DNA of 64,000 nucleotides from Brachyspira suanatina (GTDB taxonomy: Bacteria > Spirochaetota > Brachyspiria > Brachyspirales > Brachyspiraceae): contig NZ_CVLB01000001.1 in the NCBI RefSeq assembly GCF_001049755.1, positions 1,816,995 to 1,880,994 of the forward strand, given 5' to 3'. Below, piece by piece: positions 52,777 to 63,069 of this stretch. The first letter of the stretch is position 1, and every line of letters starts with the position of its first letter. Made by a program: the position numbers and the translations under genes. The notes beneath the pieces are model-generated. The model saw nothing but the letters and a program-made list of their open reading frames with translations, ran no database searches and was not told where the DNA came from.

Positions 52777-53394
52777 TTATTCAGTTTTATTTTCTGTATT
52801 GTTTGTACTTTCTGTTTTTTCTGTATTATTTTCTGAATTTTCTGATGAAGGTATTTCAGAATTATTATCTTCTATTTTAGATCTATCTTTTTTACTTAAT
52901 GCTGATGCTATAAATACTATTATAAATATTAATAATATAGCAAGCACCAATGCCGTAGAAAGCCATAATGGAGAAAGAACCCATACCCAGCTCCAAGGAA
53001 CTGCATTAAATAATTTTAATATAACAAATATTATTCCTAAAAATGCAAAAAAGATAACAGCTATATTCAATACTGAAAATTTATTAGCAACTGCCACTTC
53101 AGATGTACCAGAATTTTCTTGTTTAGTATTATCTGATGAACTATTTGAAGCATTATCAGAAGCTTTCTTATTTTTGAAAAACATAGAATCAAAAGCCAAT
53201 GCAAATATTACAAGTATAACTTCTATTAATAATATGCTTAGAACAAAATACCAACTTAAATCAATTAACGCTTTTGATACTTTTAATAAAGACAATATAA
53301 TTATAAATACTGGCAGTAATCTTGAAGAAAAATTTAGTAAATTCTTAATAAGATATAAAGTTGCCATAGTAAAAACATTTTTCACTTTTCCCAT
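52777..53394 (-). CDS. hypothetical membrane protein with acidic low-complexity tail
   Basis: I prefer the ATG at 53394 (AGGA 8 bases upstream, 205 residues) over an upstream ATG at 53442. About four membrane segments are seen (roughly residues 15-35, 43-64, 106-128 and 136-160), with a Ser/Asn/Asp loop of about 35 residues between the second and third. The C-terminus (about 165-205) is rich in Asn/Glu/Ser/Thr (NTEKTESTNNTENKTE) and may be disordered. I recognise no family. The gene upstream of it (minus) is 145 bp away. Confidence 0.7.
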   Translation of the reverse strand: MGKVKNVFTMATLYLIKNLLNFSSRLLPVFIIILSLLKVSKALIDLSWYFVLSILLIEVILVIFALAFDSMFFKNKKASDNASNSSSDNTKQENSGTSEVAVANKFSVLNIAVIFFAFLGIIFVILKLFNAVPWSWVWVLSPLWLSTALVLAILLIFIIVFIASALSKKDRSKIEDNNSEIPSSENSENNTEKTESTNNTENKTE

Positions 53395-53479
53395 AATATA
53401 AATCCTATAAAAAATATATCTAATAATATATATTATTTTCATTAAATTTTAAATAAGTATTTATAATATTTTTACATTA

Positions 53480-53518
53480 AATAAAGATGGTATGGGACAA
53501 GAAACAATCCCATACCAT
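53480..53518 (-). terminator. terminator of the cupin gene
   Basis: ATGGTATGGGA (53487-53497) pairs exactly with TCCCATACCAT (53508-53518); on the minus strand followed by CTTTATTTA. Confidence 0.75.
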
Positions 53519-53538
53519 AATTATGAATTTATTTAGGG

Positions 53539-53871
53539 TTACTCTGGTTTCACTTGTATAACTAATATTTTGAATGCTTCTAAGGCTTTCAATGAATGAG
53601 GAGCATTAGCAGGAATTAAAATAGATTCTCCAGATGATATTTCAAATGAAACGACATCGACTGTTATTTCTGCCTTTCCGTCAATCACTGTAACCAAAAC
53701 ATCTCCTGTGCTTGTATGTGTGGGAATTTCTTTACTTTTATCAGCTGATATTATTGTCATAGCTAAACTTTTTCTATCAACTAATGAAAGCATAGATATA
53801 TCTTTAATTGCTACTAAATCTTTTAAAGAGACTACCTTTTTATAATCTATATTGTTAATATAATTCCCCAT
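53539..53871 (-). CDS. small cupin-domain protein
   Basis: The 110-residue protein is a single cupin barrel. The first motif is THTSTGDVLVTVIDGKAEI and the second ISSGESILIPANAPHSLKA, which carries one metal-binding His. The function of such small cupins ranges from sugar or acid binding to stress control and cannot be assigned. It is monocistronic, with a strong hairpin terminator. Confidence 0.85.
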   Translation of the reverse strand: MGNYINNIDYKKVVSLKDLVAIKDISMLSLVDRKSLAMTIISADKSKEIPTHTSTGDVLVTVIDGKAEITVDVVSFEISSGESILIPANAPHSLKALEAFKILVIQVKPE

Positions 53872-53990
53872 ATATAAAAACCTTAACTCATTTACTGCTA
53901 TTATCTAACTTATATATATAAAAATCTGTTGCTGCAGCAACAAAAAAGATTTTTTTATAAAAATATCCACTATTAACTAATAATAAAAAA

Positions 53991-55607
53991 TCATGCTTTT
54001 AATTTTTTAGCAGCCTCTACAAATCCTACAAATAAAGGATGAGGATTAGTAATTCTTGATTTTAATTCAGGATGAAACTGAACACCTATCATAAAAGGAT
54101 GATCTTTTATTTCTACAATCTCAACTAAATCAGCATTTTTCATACGTCCTGTTACAACAAATCCAGCTTTTTCCATTACTTCTATATATTCATTATTGAA
54201 TTCATATCTATGTCTATGTCTTTCACTAATTTCAGTTTTATTATATAGTTTATTAGCTAAACTTCCTTCTTTTATATCGCATGCAAAGGCTCCCAATCTC
54301 ATAGTACCGCCTTTTAATATGCTTTTTTTCTGTTCTTCCATAAGCGTGATTATAGGGTTTTTAGCATCTTCTTTAACTTCTATTGTATTGGCATCTTCTA
54401 ATTTAAGTACATTTCTAGCAAATTCAACGCTCATAAGCTGCATACCTAAACATATTCCTAAATAAGGTATTTTATTTTCTCTTGCATATCTTATAGCCTG
54501 TATTTTACCCTCTATTCCTCTCTCTCCGAATCCTCCGGGTATTATAAGCCCTTGAATATCCTTAAAATAATCTGCTATATTATCTTTATTTTCTAATTCT
54601 TCAGCAGAAATCCATTCTATATCAACGTTAATATCATTATATATGCCACCATGATTCAAAGCCTCTATCAAAGATATATATGCATCTTTCATGGATATGT
54701 ATTTTCCAACTATAGCTATTCTAACTCTATCATTTGTTATAGAAATATTTTTCTGCCTGATTATTAAATCTGTCCATTCAGTTAAATCTATTTTGGCAGT
54801 CTGCAATTTAAAATGTTTGCATACAACATCTGAAAGTCCTTGCGATTCAAGCATTATAGGTACATTATAAATATTAGGCTCATCAAAGTTTTCAAATACA
54901 TTTTCTTTTGGAAGATTACAGAACAATGCTATCTTTGATTTATGAGAATCCTGCAAATGCTTACTTGTTCTGCATACCAAAATATCAGGTATAATACCGC
55001 TTTGCATAAGCTCTTTTACACTATGCTGAGTAGGTTTGGTTTTTATTTCTTCAGATGAACTAATAAATGGTATCAATGTTACATGTATATATAAAACATT
55101 ATCCTGACCTAATTCTGTTTTTACTTGTCTTATAGCTTCAATATAAGGTAAAGATTCTATATCACCTATAGTTCCGCCTATTTCTGTTATTACTATATCA
55201 GTCTTTTTTATATCATTTTCTCTATATATTCTTCTTTTTATTTCATTGGTAATATGAGGTATAACTTGAACAGTCTCTCCTAAATATTTACCCTCTCTTT
55301 CCATATTTATAACATGCTGATATATTTTGCCTGTTGTTACATTACTGAATTTATTTAAATTTTCATCTATAAATCTCTCATAATGCCCAATATCCAAATC
55401 TGTTTCTGCCCCATCATCAGTAACAAAAACCTCACCATGCTGAAAAGGGCTCATAGTGCCAGGGTCAACATTGATATAAGGATCAAATTTTTGTATAGTT
55501 ACACTTAATCCCCTAGCTTTTAAAAGTCTTCCTAATGAAGATGCTGTTATTCCCTTTCCTAAACCAGATACAACTCCGCCTGTTACAAATATGTATTTAG
55601 TATTCAT
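53991..55607 (-). CDS. pyrG: CTP synthase
   Basis: The 538-residue enzyme makes CTP from UTP using glutamine and ATP. The N-terminal synthetase domain starts [16 protein letters not shown] (P-loop), and the class I glutamine amidotransferase domain starts near residue 300. It has [11 protein letters not shown], the nucleophile in [11 protein letters not shown], and [11 protein letters not shown] with the catalytic His/Glu. The length is typical and no residue is missing. Confidence 0.98.
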   Translation of the reverse strand: MNTKYIFVTGGVVSGLGKGITASSLGRLLKARGLSVTIQKFDPYINVDPGTMSPFQHGEVFVTDDGAETDLDIGHYERFIDENLNKFSNVTTGKIYQHVINMEREGKYLGETVQVIPHITNEIKRRIYRENDIKKTDIVITEIGGTIGDIESLPYIEAIRQVKTELGQDNVLYIHVTLIPFISSSEEIKTKPTQHSVKELMQSGIIPDILVCRTSKHLQDSHKSKIALFCNLPKENVFENFDEPNIYNVPIMLESQGLSDVVCKHFKLQTAKIDLTEWTDLIIRQKNISITNDRVRIAIVGKYISMKDAYISLIEALNHGGIYNDINVDIEWISAEELENKDNIADYFKDIQGLIIPGGFGERGIEGKIQAIRYARENKIPYLGICLGMQLMSVEFARNVLKLEDANTIEVKEDAKNPIITLMEEQKKSILKGGTMRLGAFACDIKEGSLANKLYNKTEISERHRHRYEFNNEYIEVMEKAGFVVTGRMKNADLVEIVEIKDHPFMIGVQFHPELKSRITNPHPLFVGFVEAAKKLKA

Positions 55608-55710
55608 ATAATCCTCAATTAATTATTTTATTTTTATTTATTATTATCAAACCTTTTAACATTATCATAAATTATTATTAAATCAAGTAATTATTAATTT
55701 TTAATTCAAT

Positions 55711-57726
55711 CTATTTTAAATATTTTTCAAACCAATCGGTAATTTCTTTTAGTCTTCTAAGTCTGTGCTTAGGTTTTCCGCTTCTTGAAAGTTCATGATT
55801 TTCACCTTTAAATAAACATATCCTAGATTCAACACCATAATATTTTAAAGCAGTAAACATTTGAAAAGCCTGACTCTGATAGCATCTGTAATCTTCTTCG
55901 CTATGTATAAATAATGTAGGAGTCTTTGCATTATTAGCATATTTTAGTGGCGACTGTTCCCATAACTTATTAAAACCGCTGCATACATCTCCGCCTAATT
56001 CATCAGGATTGAAATAATAACCTATATCAGTAGTTCCAAAATCATCTATCCAATTTGATATAGAACGCTGAGAAGCTGCACATTTAAATCTGTCAGTATG
56101 CCCTATTATCCAGTTAACCATAAATCCGCCATAAGAACCGCCTGTTACACCTACTCTGCCTTTATCTATATTGGTATATTTTTCAAGAACAATATCAGTA
56201 AACTTCATTATATCTTCATAATCTATAGTTCCGTATATTCTTCTTATATCAGCGAATGCATTTCCTTTTCCTTCGCTTCCTCTAGGATTGCAGAAAAATA
56301 CAAAATACCCCATATTAGCCCAAACCTGCATTTCATTAAAGAATATTTCTCCGTAAGCAGTTTTCGGCCCGCCATGTATATCAAGTATTGCAGGATATTT
56401 TTTATTAACATCATAATTTATAGGCTTTAATACCCAGCCATCTATTTCAAAATTATTAGGAGTCTTGAATGAAACTTTCTCCGGTATTGATAAACTTTTT
56501 TCTTTTAATATATCTTCATTAAAATGAGTTAATTGCTTTTCTGTTTCCTTATTAATACAATATATTTCTTCTAGTTTCAAATCTCTGAAAGCTATAAAAT
56601 ATATATCATCATTATTAGAAACATCAAAATAATTAACTGCTCCTTGTTTATTAGTTATATTTTTTATATTTCCTTTTAAATCTAAGCATTTAATATGAGC
56701 ATTTTCATTTTCTGTGCCTATGAAATATATTTGATTTTTATAAACTCTAATATCCTTACCGCCTCCGAAGGAACAATCGGTTCCTATCATATTTCCAAGT
56801 CCATTATCATAATGATATACAAGATTAATATTATTATTTTCATCTATTAAATATAAACTGCTGTTTTCATTGAGTCCGTATTTTTTCATATCTGTCATAA
56901 CAGAAATAATTTTTTCTTTATTATCATCATCGATTATAAAATCAGCGAAGTATATTGCATATTTATTATAATCTATAATATTTTTTTCTTTTATATTATT
57001 AATATCATTTATATCATATAAACGAAGTTCAGAAGTAGTAGGAGATTTATCTTTAAAAGAGTTTATAATACATAATACTTTACAGTCTTTATATTTAAAA
57101 GAATTAACATTACTGTATTCATCTGTAATGACAGTTAATTTATTTTCTTTTTTATTATAATGATAAAGTCTATCCCTTTTCTTGTTTGTTATACCTACAT
57201 TATTAATCCAAAAAGGAATTTCATCAAATACTTCATAATCAATTTCTTCTTTAGCCCATTCTAAATAATTATCTTCTTTTCTTTTTTTATCTCTGTTAAT
57301 ATCATAAATTGCTTTTATCAAAAAATTATTTTCATCTATAGAATATAAATCTATTACTTCAAGTTCAATATTAAATAAACTTTCAGCCTCTCCTCCGTTT
57401 ATATTAATAGAATAAATTAAAGAATAATCAATAAACTCTTCATCTTTTTTACTTTTCAATTCTTCATCTCTTAATGATGATTTAAATATCACAGTATCAT
57501 TATCAAGCCAAGAAACAAGAGAAGCATCTTTTACTGAAGTGAGTTTATAAATTTTATTTTTCTCAATATTATAAATAAAAGCATCTGAAATATAATTATT
57601 ATTCTCATAATCCTGATTGCTTTTAACAAACAGTAAATTTTTATTATCCTTTGAAAGATCTATGTTGGATAAAAAATTGAATTTCAAAAAATCTTTGATG
57701 TTTAAATTTTCCATATAAAAATCCAT
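55711..57726 (-). CDS. S9-family prolyl oligopeptidase/acylaminoacyl peptidase
   Basis: The 671-residue serine peptidase has an N-terminal beta-propeller (about 1-400; it binds and filters peptide substrates) and a C-terminal alpha/beta-hydrolase domain. The nucleophile lies in TGGSYGGFMVNW, the acid in FIHSEEDYRCYQ, and the His in KGENHELSRSG. The oxyanion motif is LDIHGGPKTAYG. No signal peptide is seen, so it probably acts in the cytoplasm. An ATG four codons further in (57714) is also possible; neither has a clear ribosome site. It follows psuG by 15 bp. Confidence 0.9.
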   Translation of the reverse strand: MDFYMENLNIKDFLKFNFLSNIDLSKDNKNLLFVKSNQDYENNNYISDAFIYNIEKNKIYKLTSVKDASLVSWLDNDTVIFKSSLRDEELKSKKDEEFIDYSLIYSININGGEAESLFNIELEVIDLYSIDENNFLIKAIYDINRDKKRKEDNYLEWAKEEIDYEVFDEIPFWINNVGITNKKRDRLYHYNKKENKLTVITDEYSNVNSFKYKDCKVLCIINSFKDKSPTTSELRLYDINDINNIKEKNIIDYNKYAIYFADFIIDDDNKEKIISVMTDMKKYGLNENSSLYLIDENNNINLVYHYDNGLGNMIGTDCSFGGGKDIRVYKNQIYFIGTENENAHIKCLDLKGNIKNITNKQGAVNYFDVSNNDDIYFIAFRDLKLEEIYCINKETEKQLTHFNEDILKEKSLSIPEKVSFKTPNNFEIDGWVLKPINYDVNKKYPAILDIHGGPKTAYGEIFFNEMQVWANMGYFVFFCNPRGSEGKGNAFADIRRIYGTIDYEDIMKFTDIVLEKYTNIDKGRVGVTGGSYGGFMVNWIIGHTDRFKCAASQRSISNWIDDFGTTDIGYYFNPDELGGDVCSGFNKLWEQSPLKYANNAKTPTLFIHSEEDYRCYQSQAFQMFTALKYYGVESRICLFKGENHELSRSGKPKHRLRRLKEITDWFEKYLK

Positions 57727-57741
57727 TATTAAATAATTATG

Positions 57742-58668
57742 TTACCTAATCAAATTTGAATAGTCATAAGCTATATTAGCAGCAACACGGCAATTATTAT
57801 AAACTAGCTCTTTATTAGCTTTAAGACTTTTATTTTCTGTAACACTATGAAGCTTAGCCAATATAAAAGGTGTAACGTCTTTTCCAGATATGTTTTTATC
57901 TCTAGCCTCTTTTACTGTTTCATCTATTATTTTATTAATGTAATTTTTATCCATTTCATATTCTTCCGGTATAGGATTACAAACTAAAACTCCCCCATTT
58001 AAACCTAATCTCCATTTTGTATCAAGTATATTAGCTATATCTTTTGTAGTATCTATTTTATAATCAACTTTATATCCGCTTTCTCTTGTATAGAATGCAG
58101 GAAAATTTTCTGTTTTATAACCAAGAACAGGTATTCCGAAAGTTTCAAGATATTCTATAGTAAGCCCTATATCAAGTATTGATTTTGCTCCAGCACATAC
58201 AACAGCAACATTTGTTTTGCTTAATTCCTGCAAATCTGCTGATATATCAAAAGTTTCCTGAGCATATCTGTGAACTCCTCCTATTCCTCCTGTAGCAAAT
58301 ACTTTTATTCCTGCTAAAGAAGCACCTATCATAGTAGTTGTTACAGTAGTAGCTCCGTCTTTTTTTAAAGCAAGCATAACAGGCAAATCTCTTCTGCTTG
58401 ATTTAGCTATATTTTTATTGGAGCCCATATATTCAAGTTCTTCTTTATTTAAACCTACTTTTATTCTTCCTTTTATTATTGCAATAGTAGCTGGTACTGC
58501 ATTATTTTCACGTATGTTTTTTTCAGAGTTTAAAGCACTTTCAACATTTTCAGGATAAGGCATGCCATGTGATATTATTGTACTTTCTAATGCCACAACA
58601 GCTTTCTTCTCATGTAAAGCCTCTTTCACTTCTTCGCTTATATCTAAAAATTCTTCTAAATTATTCAT
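57742..58668 (-). CDS. psuG: pseudouridine-5'-phosphate glycosidase
   Basis: The 308-residue enzyme cleaves pseudouridine 5'-phosphate to uracil and ribose 5-phosphate (the reverse is also possible). Family motifs are VVALESTIISHGMPYPENV, ATGGIGGVHRYAQETFDIS, VCAGAKSILDIG, and GYKTENFPAFYTRESG. The gene lies 40 bp downstream of the PfkB kinase gene (58709-59653), forming the pseudouridine salvage pair. Confidence 0.95.
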   Translation of the reverse strand: MNNLEEFLDISEEVKEALHEKKAVVALESTIISHGMPYPENVESALNSEKNIRENNAVPATIAIIKGRIKVGLNKEELEYMGSNKNIAKSSRRDLPVMLALKKDGATTVTTTMIGASLAGIKVFATGGIGGVHRYAQETFDISADLQELSKTNVAVVCAGAKSILDIGLTIEYLETFGIPVLGYKTENFPAFYTRESGYKVDYKIDTTKDIANILDTKWRLGLNGGVLVCNPIPEEYEMDKNYINKIIDETVKEARDKNISGKDVTPFILAKLHSVTENKSLKANKELVYNNCRVAANIAYDYSNLIR

Positions 58669-58708
58669 ATTTATTCTCCAATATTTAATTAACTATATTA
58701 ATTTTTTA

Positions 58709-59653
58709 TTATCTTTTAATTTTGAAAATATCTTCTACTCTTTTGGCAACTTTTTCAAAATTAGTATTATCATTTACAGTTTCTTCACTCTCTAAAGCAA
58801 ACATAGCCATAACAGCAGCAAACTTTACTTTATAATCTAAATCATAATCATGAAATATAGAATATACAATTCCAGCCATAAAAGAATCTCCTGCCCCTGT
58901 AGCATTTACAATATTCACTTTTGGAGCTTTAAGATAATATGCTTCATTAATATTATTATAAGTGCCATAACATATACCTAAAGCACCGAATGTTATATAA
59001 ATTTCTTTGACGCCTTTTTCTAAAAATATTTTTACAGCCTCTTTTCCTTCTTCTATAGTATTTATATCTCTGTCAAGAAGAAAAGATGCTTCATTAGAAT
59101 TAAGCTTCAAAGCATAAATATGTTTTTCTAATCCTTTTATATGTTCTGACTTTTTTATAGAAACGGCATCGGTAAGAAGTTTTTTATTTGGAAAGTTTTT
59201 TATAATATATTCAAATATATCTCTATTCATAACAGCATCCATAGTTATGAACTCAGCATTTTCTATAATATCTCTTATACTTTCTAAATACTTAATATTT
59301 ATATTCTCATCTAAAGTATCCATATCAGACATAGCTATTTCCATATCTCTGTCATTATTCATAATAGCTATATATGAAGTGCTGCTTCCATTCCTTACTA
59401 TATAAGAAACATCAACACCTAATGATTTAATATTATTGAAAAGTATATCTCCGAAAAGATCATCTCCTATAGAAGTAACAAATTTTATATTTTTTAATCC
59501 TATATTCGATAAGTTATTAATTATATTTCTTTCTACTCCTCCTGTACATACTCTTATTTTTCCGGGATTGGATTCTTTTAAAAGTATTCTGCTTTTTGAA
59601 AATCCTTGTATATCTATATTGGATCCGCCGATAGATAGTATATAATTTTTCAT
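58709..59653 (-). CDS. psuK: PfkB-family kinase, probable pseudouridine kinase
   Basis: The 314-residue ribokinase-family protein has the N-terminal SIGGSNIDIQG, a Gly-rich FVTSIGDDLFGD, and the C-terminal anion hole NATGAGDSFMAGIVYS with the catalytic Asp. Because it lies just upstream of psuG on the same strand, its substrate is most likely pseudouridine, which it phosphorylates for PsuG. Other sugar substrates are possible on sequence alone. Confidence 0.88.
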   Translation of the reverse strand: MKNYILSIGGSNIDIQGFSKSRILLKESNPGKIRVCTGGVERNIINNLSNIGLKNIKFVTSIGDDLFGDILFNNIKSLGVDVSYIVRNGSSTSYIAIMNNDRDMEIAMSDMDTLDENINIKYLESIRDIIENAEFITMDAVMNRDIFEYIIKNFPNKKLLTDAVSIKKSEHIKGLEKHIYALKLNSNEASFLLDRDINTIEEGKEAVKIFLEKGVKEIYITFGALGICYGTYNNINEAYYLKAPKVNIVNATGAGDSFMAGIVYSIFHDYDLDYKVKFAAVMAMFALESEETVNDNTNFEKVAKRVEDIFKIKR

Positions 59654-59715
59654 TTAATGCCTTTTATATAATAATTATAATAACTATAAACAAAAAAACT
59701 AAAAAAAATTAAAAA

Positions 59716-60321
59716 TTAATTCATTTCGACTCTGTCTAAAATACTTCTAGCTAAAGATCTGGAATCTGCATTTTCTATATCGCTTGCCAAAGAGATTCCA
59801 TAAGTAATGCGTGTTACTCTGCCATTAAAATTATTTTCTTTTAATGTTTTATAAATATATGATGCAGTTGTATCAGCTTCTAAAGATGCACTGAATGCTA
59901 TCATTATTTCTTCTATATTATTTTTATTAACTCTTTCTATAAGTTCTTTTATTCTTATGTCGCTTATACCTATACCTTTTAGAGGAGATATAAGCCCTCC
60001 TAATATATGATAAACTCCATTATATTCTTCTGTCTTTTCTATGGCAAGCATATCAGGATAAGATTCTACAATACATATTTTATTATGCTCTCTTTTATCA
60101 TTACTGCATATATCACAAATATCATTATCACTCAAACTATAGCATATATTGCATAACTTAATATTTTCATGCAAAGAAGATAAAACCTCTGAAAATTCTT
60201 TTAAATATTCATCATCACAGTCAAATAAATACAAGGCAAGCCTCATAGCTGTCCTTGTACCTATGCCTGGAAGTCTTGATATAATCTGTGTGAGTTTATC
60301 CAAAGATTGTATATTATTCAA
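59716..60321 (-). CDS. recR: recombination protein RecR
   Basis: The 201-residue protein works with RecO/RecF to load RecA at gaps. It has an N-terminal HhH (SRLPGIGTRTAMRLALYL), a C4 zinc finger (CNICYSLSDNDICDIC), and a Toprim domain with ICIVESYPDMLAIEKT and a Walker-B-like end. Its ATG is 5 bp from the stop of the ybaB gene, the usual neighbour. Confidence 0.96.
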   Translation of the reverse strand: MNNIQSLDKLTQIISRLPGIGTRTAMRLALYLFDCDDEYLKEFSEVLSSLHENIKLCNICYSLSDNDICDICSNDKREHNKICIVESYPDMLAIEKTEEYNGVYHILGGLISPLKGIGISDIRIKELIERVNKNNIEEIMIAFSASLEADTTASYIYKTLKENNFNGRVTRITYGISLASDIENADSRSLARSILDRVEMN

Positions 60322-60326
60322 AATGA

Positions 60327-60761
60327 TTATTCCTTTTTATTATCATCATCATTTTTATTATTCATGTTATTCATCATATCATTCATCTTTGATATCATGT
60401 CTGGAGTTATGGAATCCAAAGAAATATTTATTTTACCGTCTTTATACTCTACAGAAGTCATTTTGCTTATATCATTAAACATCTGATTCATATCTTTAAA
60501 ATTCATATTAAATAAATTAGGCTGAGGTTTAACTTGTTCTCTATCGATATCAGAATCTTCTTCTTCCAATTTTTTTCTTAACTCATTTACTTTAGAAACA
60601 GCTTCATTAATACTAGAGCTTATCATTTCTTCTAATAATTCTTTCTGATCCTTTGTTAAAAGGCTTTCATCTATACTAAAACTAGTTATATTATATGATT
60701 TATTCATAGTCAAAGATACTAAATTTCCTGCCGAACTATATTTTATACTATTTTCACTCAT
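60327..60761 (-). CDS. YbaB/EbfC nucleoid-associated protein
   Basis: The 144-residue protein has the YbaB core: LVSLTMNKSYNITSFSIDESLL and EEMISSSINEAVSKVNELRKK. It forms a dimer that binds DNA. A C-terminal extension of about 60 residues beyond the usual ~105 is rich in Asn/Met/Asp (SKMNDMMNNMNNKNDDDNK). Borrelia EbfC, a relative, regulates outer-surface protein genes, so a regulatory role in spirochaetes is possible. It pairs with recR. Confidence 0.88.
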   Translation of the reverse strand: MSENSIKYSSAGNLVSLTMNKSYNITSFSIDESLLTKDQKELLEEMISSSINEAVSKVNELRKKLEEEDSDIDREQVKPQPNLFNMNFKDMNQMFNDISKMTSVEYKDGKINISLDSITPDMISKMNDMMNNMNNKNDDDNKKE

Positions 60762-60843
60762 AATTTTACGCTCCTTTTTATTAATATTATAATAATATAT
60801 ATTCTTTTTAATAATTTATCAACAAGAATAAAGTTACATAAAT

Positions 60844-60872
60844 TTGACTTTTTTATTCTAAGAATATAACAT
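60844..60872 (+). promoter_or_regulatory. promoter of the CsgG-like operon
   Basis: TTGACT at 60844-60849 and TAACAT at 60867-60872 with 17-base spacing, 47 bases before the ATG. The -10 box is weak. Confidence 0.45.
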
Positions 60873-60918
60873 ATACTGTACTAGGCTAATTGAAATCAAA
60901 AGAAAATTATAGATAAGA

Positions 60919-62388
60919 ATGTTTATAAAAAAAATTATAATTTTAATATTTATATTTCCAACTATATTGCTATCTCAGCAAATAAAAAAAGAAATAGGCG
61001 AAACTTACGAAAAAGAAAATATAGCTGTCTTTGAAATACAAAGCACATCATCTAGATATGGAGAAGAATTAGGCCCTAAAATGACAGCATTAATAGAAAA
61101 TTCATTAACAAGAATGAATAGGTTTAATATAGTAGATAGGAAAAATTTAGATAAATATTTAAAAGAAATGGAACTTCAATTAACTGGTATAACTGAAAAA
61201 CAAGTAATTGAAGTTGGTAAAATATATGGATATTCAAAAGCAGTAACAGGTAAAATAGTATCTGCTAATGTTACCGTAGAATATAATGATGACGGTAGTT
61301 TCAGTTTATATTCTACAGTTGATATGGTGCTTCAAATAGTTGATGTTGAAACTACTAAAATACTTTACTCTTCACAATTACAGGGTTATGATTATTACAC
61401 TACTAGTAGTTATCCTTCTTATTCTTTAAGGCAAAGTCTTATAGATAATGCCTGCAATAATTTAGCATATAAAGTAGAAAATAAAATGAGGAGTATATTC
61501 AAAATAACATTAACTATAGCAAATGTAGACGGCGGAAATGTTATACTACTTGCAGGTAAAAACCATGGAGTAAGTTCAAAAACTAGATTTAAAGTTTATT
61601 CCAAAAAAGAAGATATAGTACTGCCTTCTGGAAATGTAATAAGCGGAGGATATAACTATAAAGGTACTTTAAGAGTAAAAGAACTTAATAATGAATATTC
61701 AATAGCAAAAATATCAAGAGGAAATAATATACAGGCTGGTGATATTGCAAGGGAAACTGTTATAGGGGATTTTGGAATTGGAATATCATTAAATTATGCC
61801 TCATATAATATACAGGCTACAGAAAAAATATATCAAAGTAGTTTTAGACCAGATGCTGGAAAAATAAAAATCTCCCTAAATAAAAATGAATATGCTTTAG
61901 GACTGCATTTAAAAATAGGATATAATGGAGTATTATTCTCACCAAATTTAAGTTTAGGTATATTATTTGGTGACTTTTTAAAATCAAGTTATGCTGTAGA
62001 TACTAGATTTAATTTCGATATTAATATAAATTTATATCAGGAAGTTTTAAGATTAGTAATTTCTCCTTATATAGGTATGGGAATATCCTTTACAACTATA
62101 GGAGAAGTAATCGGAGGAAATTACTATACTGATAATTACGGCTATTTAAAAAGCGGAGCTAAAATAGACTCAAGAGACATTATGTTTGGTGTAGGTGCAA
62201 TAGCATCTTTACAATATAATGTTACAGATACTATAGGATTAAATTTAGGAGTCGGATATAGATTTTATACTAATCCTATTAATTTAGGCGTTTTTAGTGA
62301 TGGTCAGGAAGTTTCTTTACCTGAAAAGATTAAAACGGTTAATCTTACAGGATTAGAATTTACATTTGGAGCATTTTTCATATTATAA
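60919..62388 (+). CDS. CsgG-like protein with a predicted C-terminal barrel
   Basis: The 489-residue protein has a short signal peptide (IFPTILLSQQ, no lipobox). A CsgG/HfaB-type region (about 25-185) follows, with IAVFEIQSTSS, LIENSLTRMNRFNIVDRKNL, and AVTGKIVSANV. A Gly/Lys-rich linker domain (about 195-280) follows. The rest (about 290-489) shows alternating strands (GIGISLNYASYN, LHLKIGYNGVLF, IGLNLGVGYRFY) and ends TFGAFFIL, like an outer-membrane beta-barrel. CsgG forms secretion pores for curli; this chain may be an envelope assembly protein. The stop overlaps the next gene's ATG. Confidence 0.75.
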   Translation: MFIKKIIILIFIFPTILLSQQIKKEIGETYEKENIAVFEIQSTSSRYGEELGPKMTALIENSLTRMNRFNIVDRKNLDKYLKEMELQLTGITEKQVIEVGKIYGYSKAVTGKIVSANVTVEYNDDGSFSLYSTVDMVLQIVDVETTKILYSSQLQGYDYYTTSSYPSYSLRQSLIDNACNNLAYKVENKMRSIFKITLTIANVDGGNVILLAGKNHGVSSKTRFKVYSKKEDIVLPSGNVISGGYNYKGTLRVKELNNEYSIAKISRGNNIQAGDIARETVIGDFGIGISLNYASYNIQATEKIYQSSFRPDAGKIKISLNKNEYALGLHLKIGYNGVLFSPNLSLGILFGDFLKSSYAVDTRFNFDININLYQEVLRLVISPYIGMGISFTTIGEVIGGNYYTDNYGYLKSGAKIDSRDIMFGVGAIASLQYNVTDTIGLNLGVGYRFYTNPINLGVFSDGQEVSLPEKIKTVNLTGLEFTFGAFFIL

Positions 62389-62987
62389 TGAGTACAAAAA
62401 TTATATTAATATTATTTATCATATCAAACACCTTCTTTGGTGCTTTTTATTTTTCAGATATAGCTAAAGAATACGGTACTAATGAAAACAATAATACAGA
62501 AAAAAAACCTGTAATAGAAACAAATGAACAATTAAAAACAGATTATAATATAGACACAAACAGTATTGAATCCTTCTTTACTATGGAAGGAACTAATATT
62601 ATAAATCAAAAAGGAGTTATAAGTTCTCCTGTTATATTAGAAGATAGTTATAAAAGTAATCCTTTCAGATATACAGAAGTTACATTTATTTTAACTGCAT
62701 TTTTCTCATACACTTATGCTACTTATTTAACATTAGGTTTAAGCTCGATAGAAAATGCCAATGTAGTTACAACTTCCGGAAGAAGCAGATATAAAACTTT
62801 GTGGATATCATCTATGCTATTTGAAATAACTGCTGGAATATTCTGTGGTGCTGCTGTAGCATATGATAGCTATCAAAGAGTTTATGGTAAAAATAAAAAT
62901 GAAGGATTCAGCTTCAGTTTTGTACCTTTTTATGAGCCTATAAATAAAGATGCCGGATTTGTATTTTCTTTGAATCATCCTCTTTAG
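62388..62987 (+). CDS. hypothetical exported or membrane protein linked to the CsgG-like gene
   Basis: The 199-residue protein overlaps the previous stop by one base (TAATG), so it is translated from the same mRNA. It starts with a signal peptide-like segment (IILILFIISNTFFGAF), then an Asn/Thr/Glu-rich stretch, and two hydrophobic segments (about 98-120 and 135-160: FILTAFFSYTYATYL, MLFEITAGIFCGAAVA). I recognise no family. It may be an accessory factor of the CsgG-like protein. The convergent gap to 63070 is AT-rich and has no clear hairpin. Confidence 0.7.
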   Translation: MSTKIILILFIISNTFFGAFYFSDIAKEYGTNENNNTEKKPVIETNEQLKTDYNIDTNSIESFFTMEGTNIINQKGVISSPVILEDSYKSNPFRYTEVTFILTAFFSYTYATYLTLGLSSIENANVVTTSGRSRYKTLWISSMLFEITAGIFCGAAVAYDSYQRVYGKNKNEGFSFSFVPFYEPINKDAGFVFSLNHPL

Positions 62988-63069
62988 AATTTTTCTAATA
63001 ATTAATTAATATATTATTTAAAAATATATGACAATATAATATATATTTATATCTTTTGATAAAAATAAA

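Noticed and set aside
52799-53401. A 200-residue open frame on the plus strand
   Set aside because: It is antisense to the membrane-protein gene, whose low-complexity tail leaves the opposite strand open; it has no ribosome site or recognisable domain.
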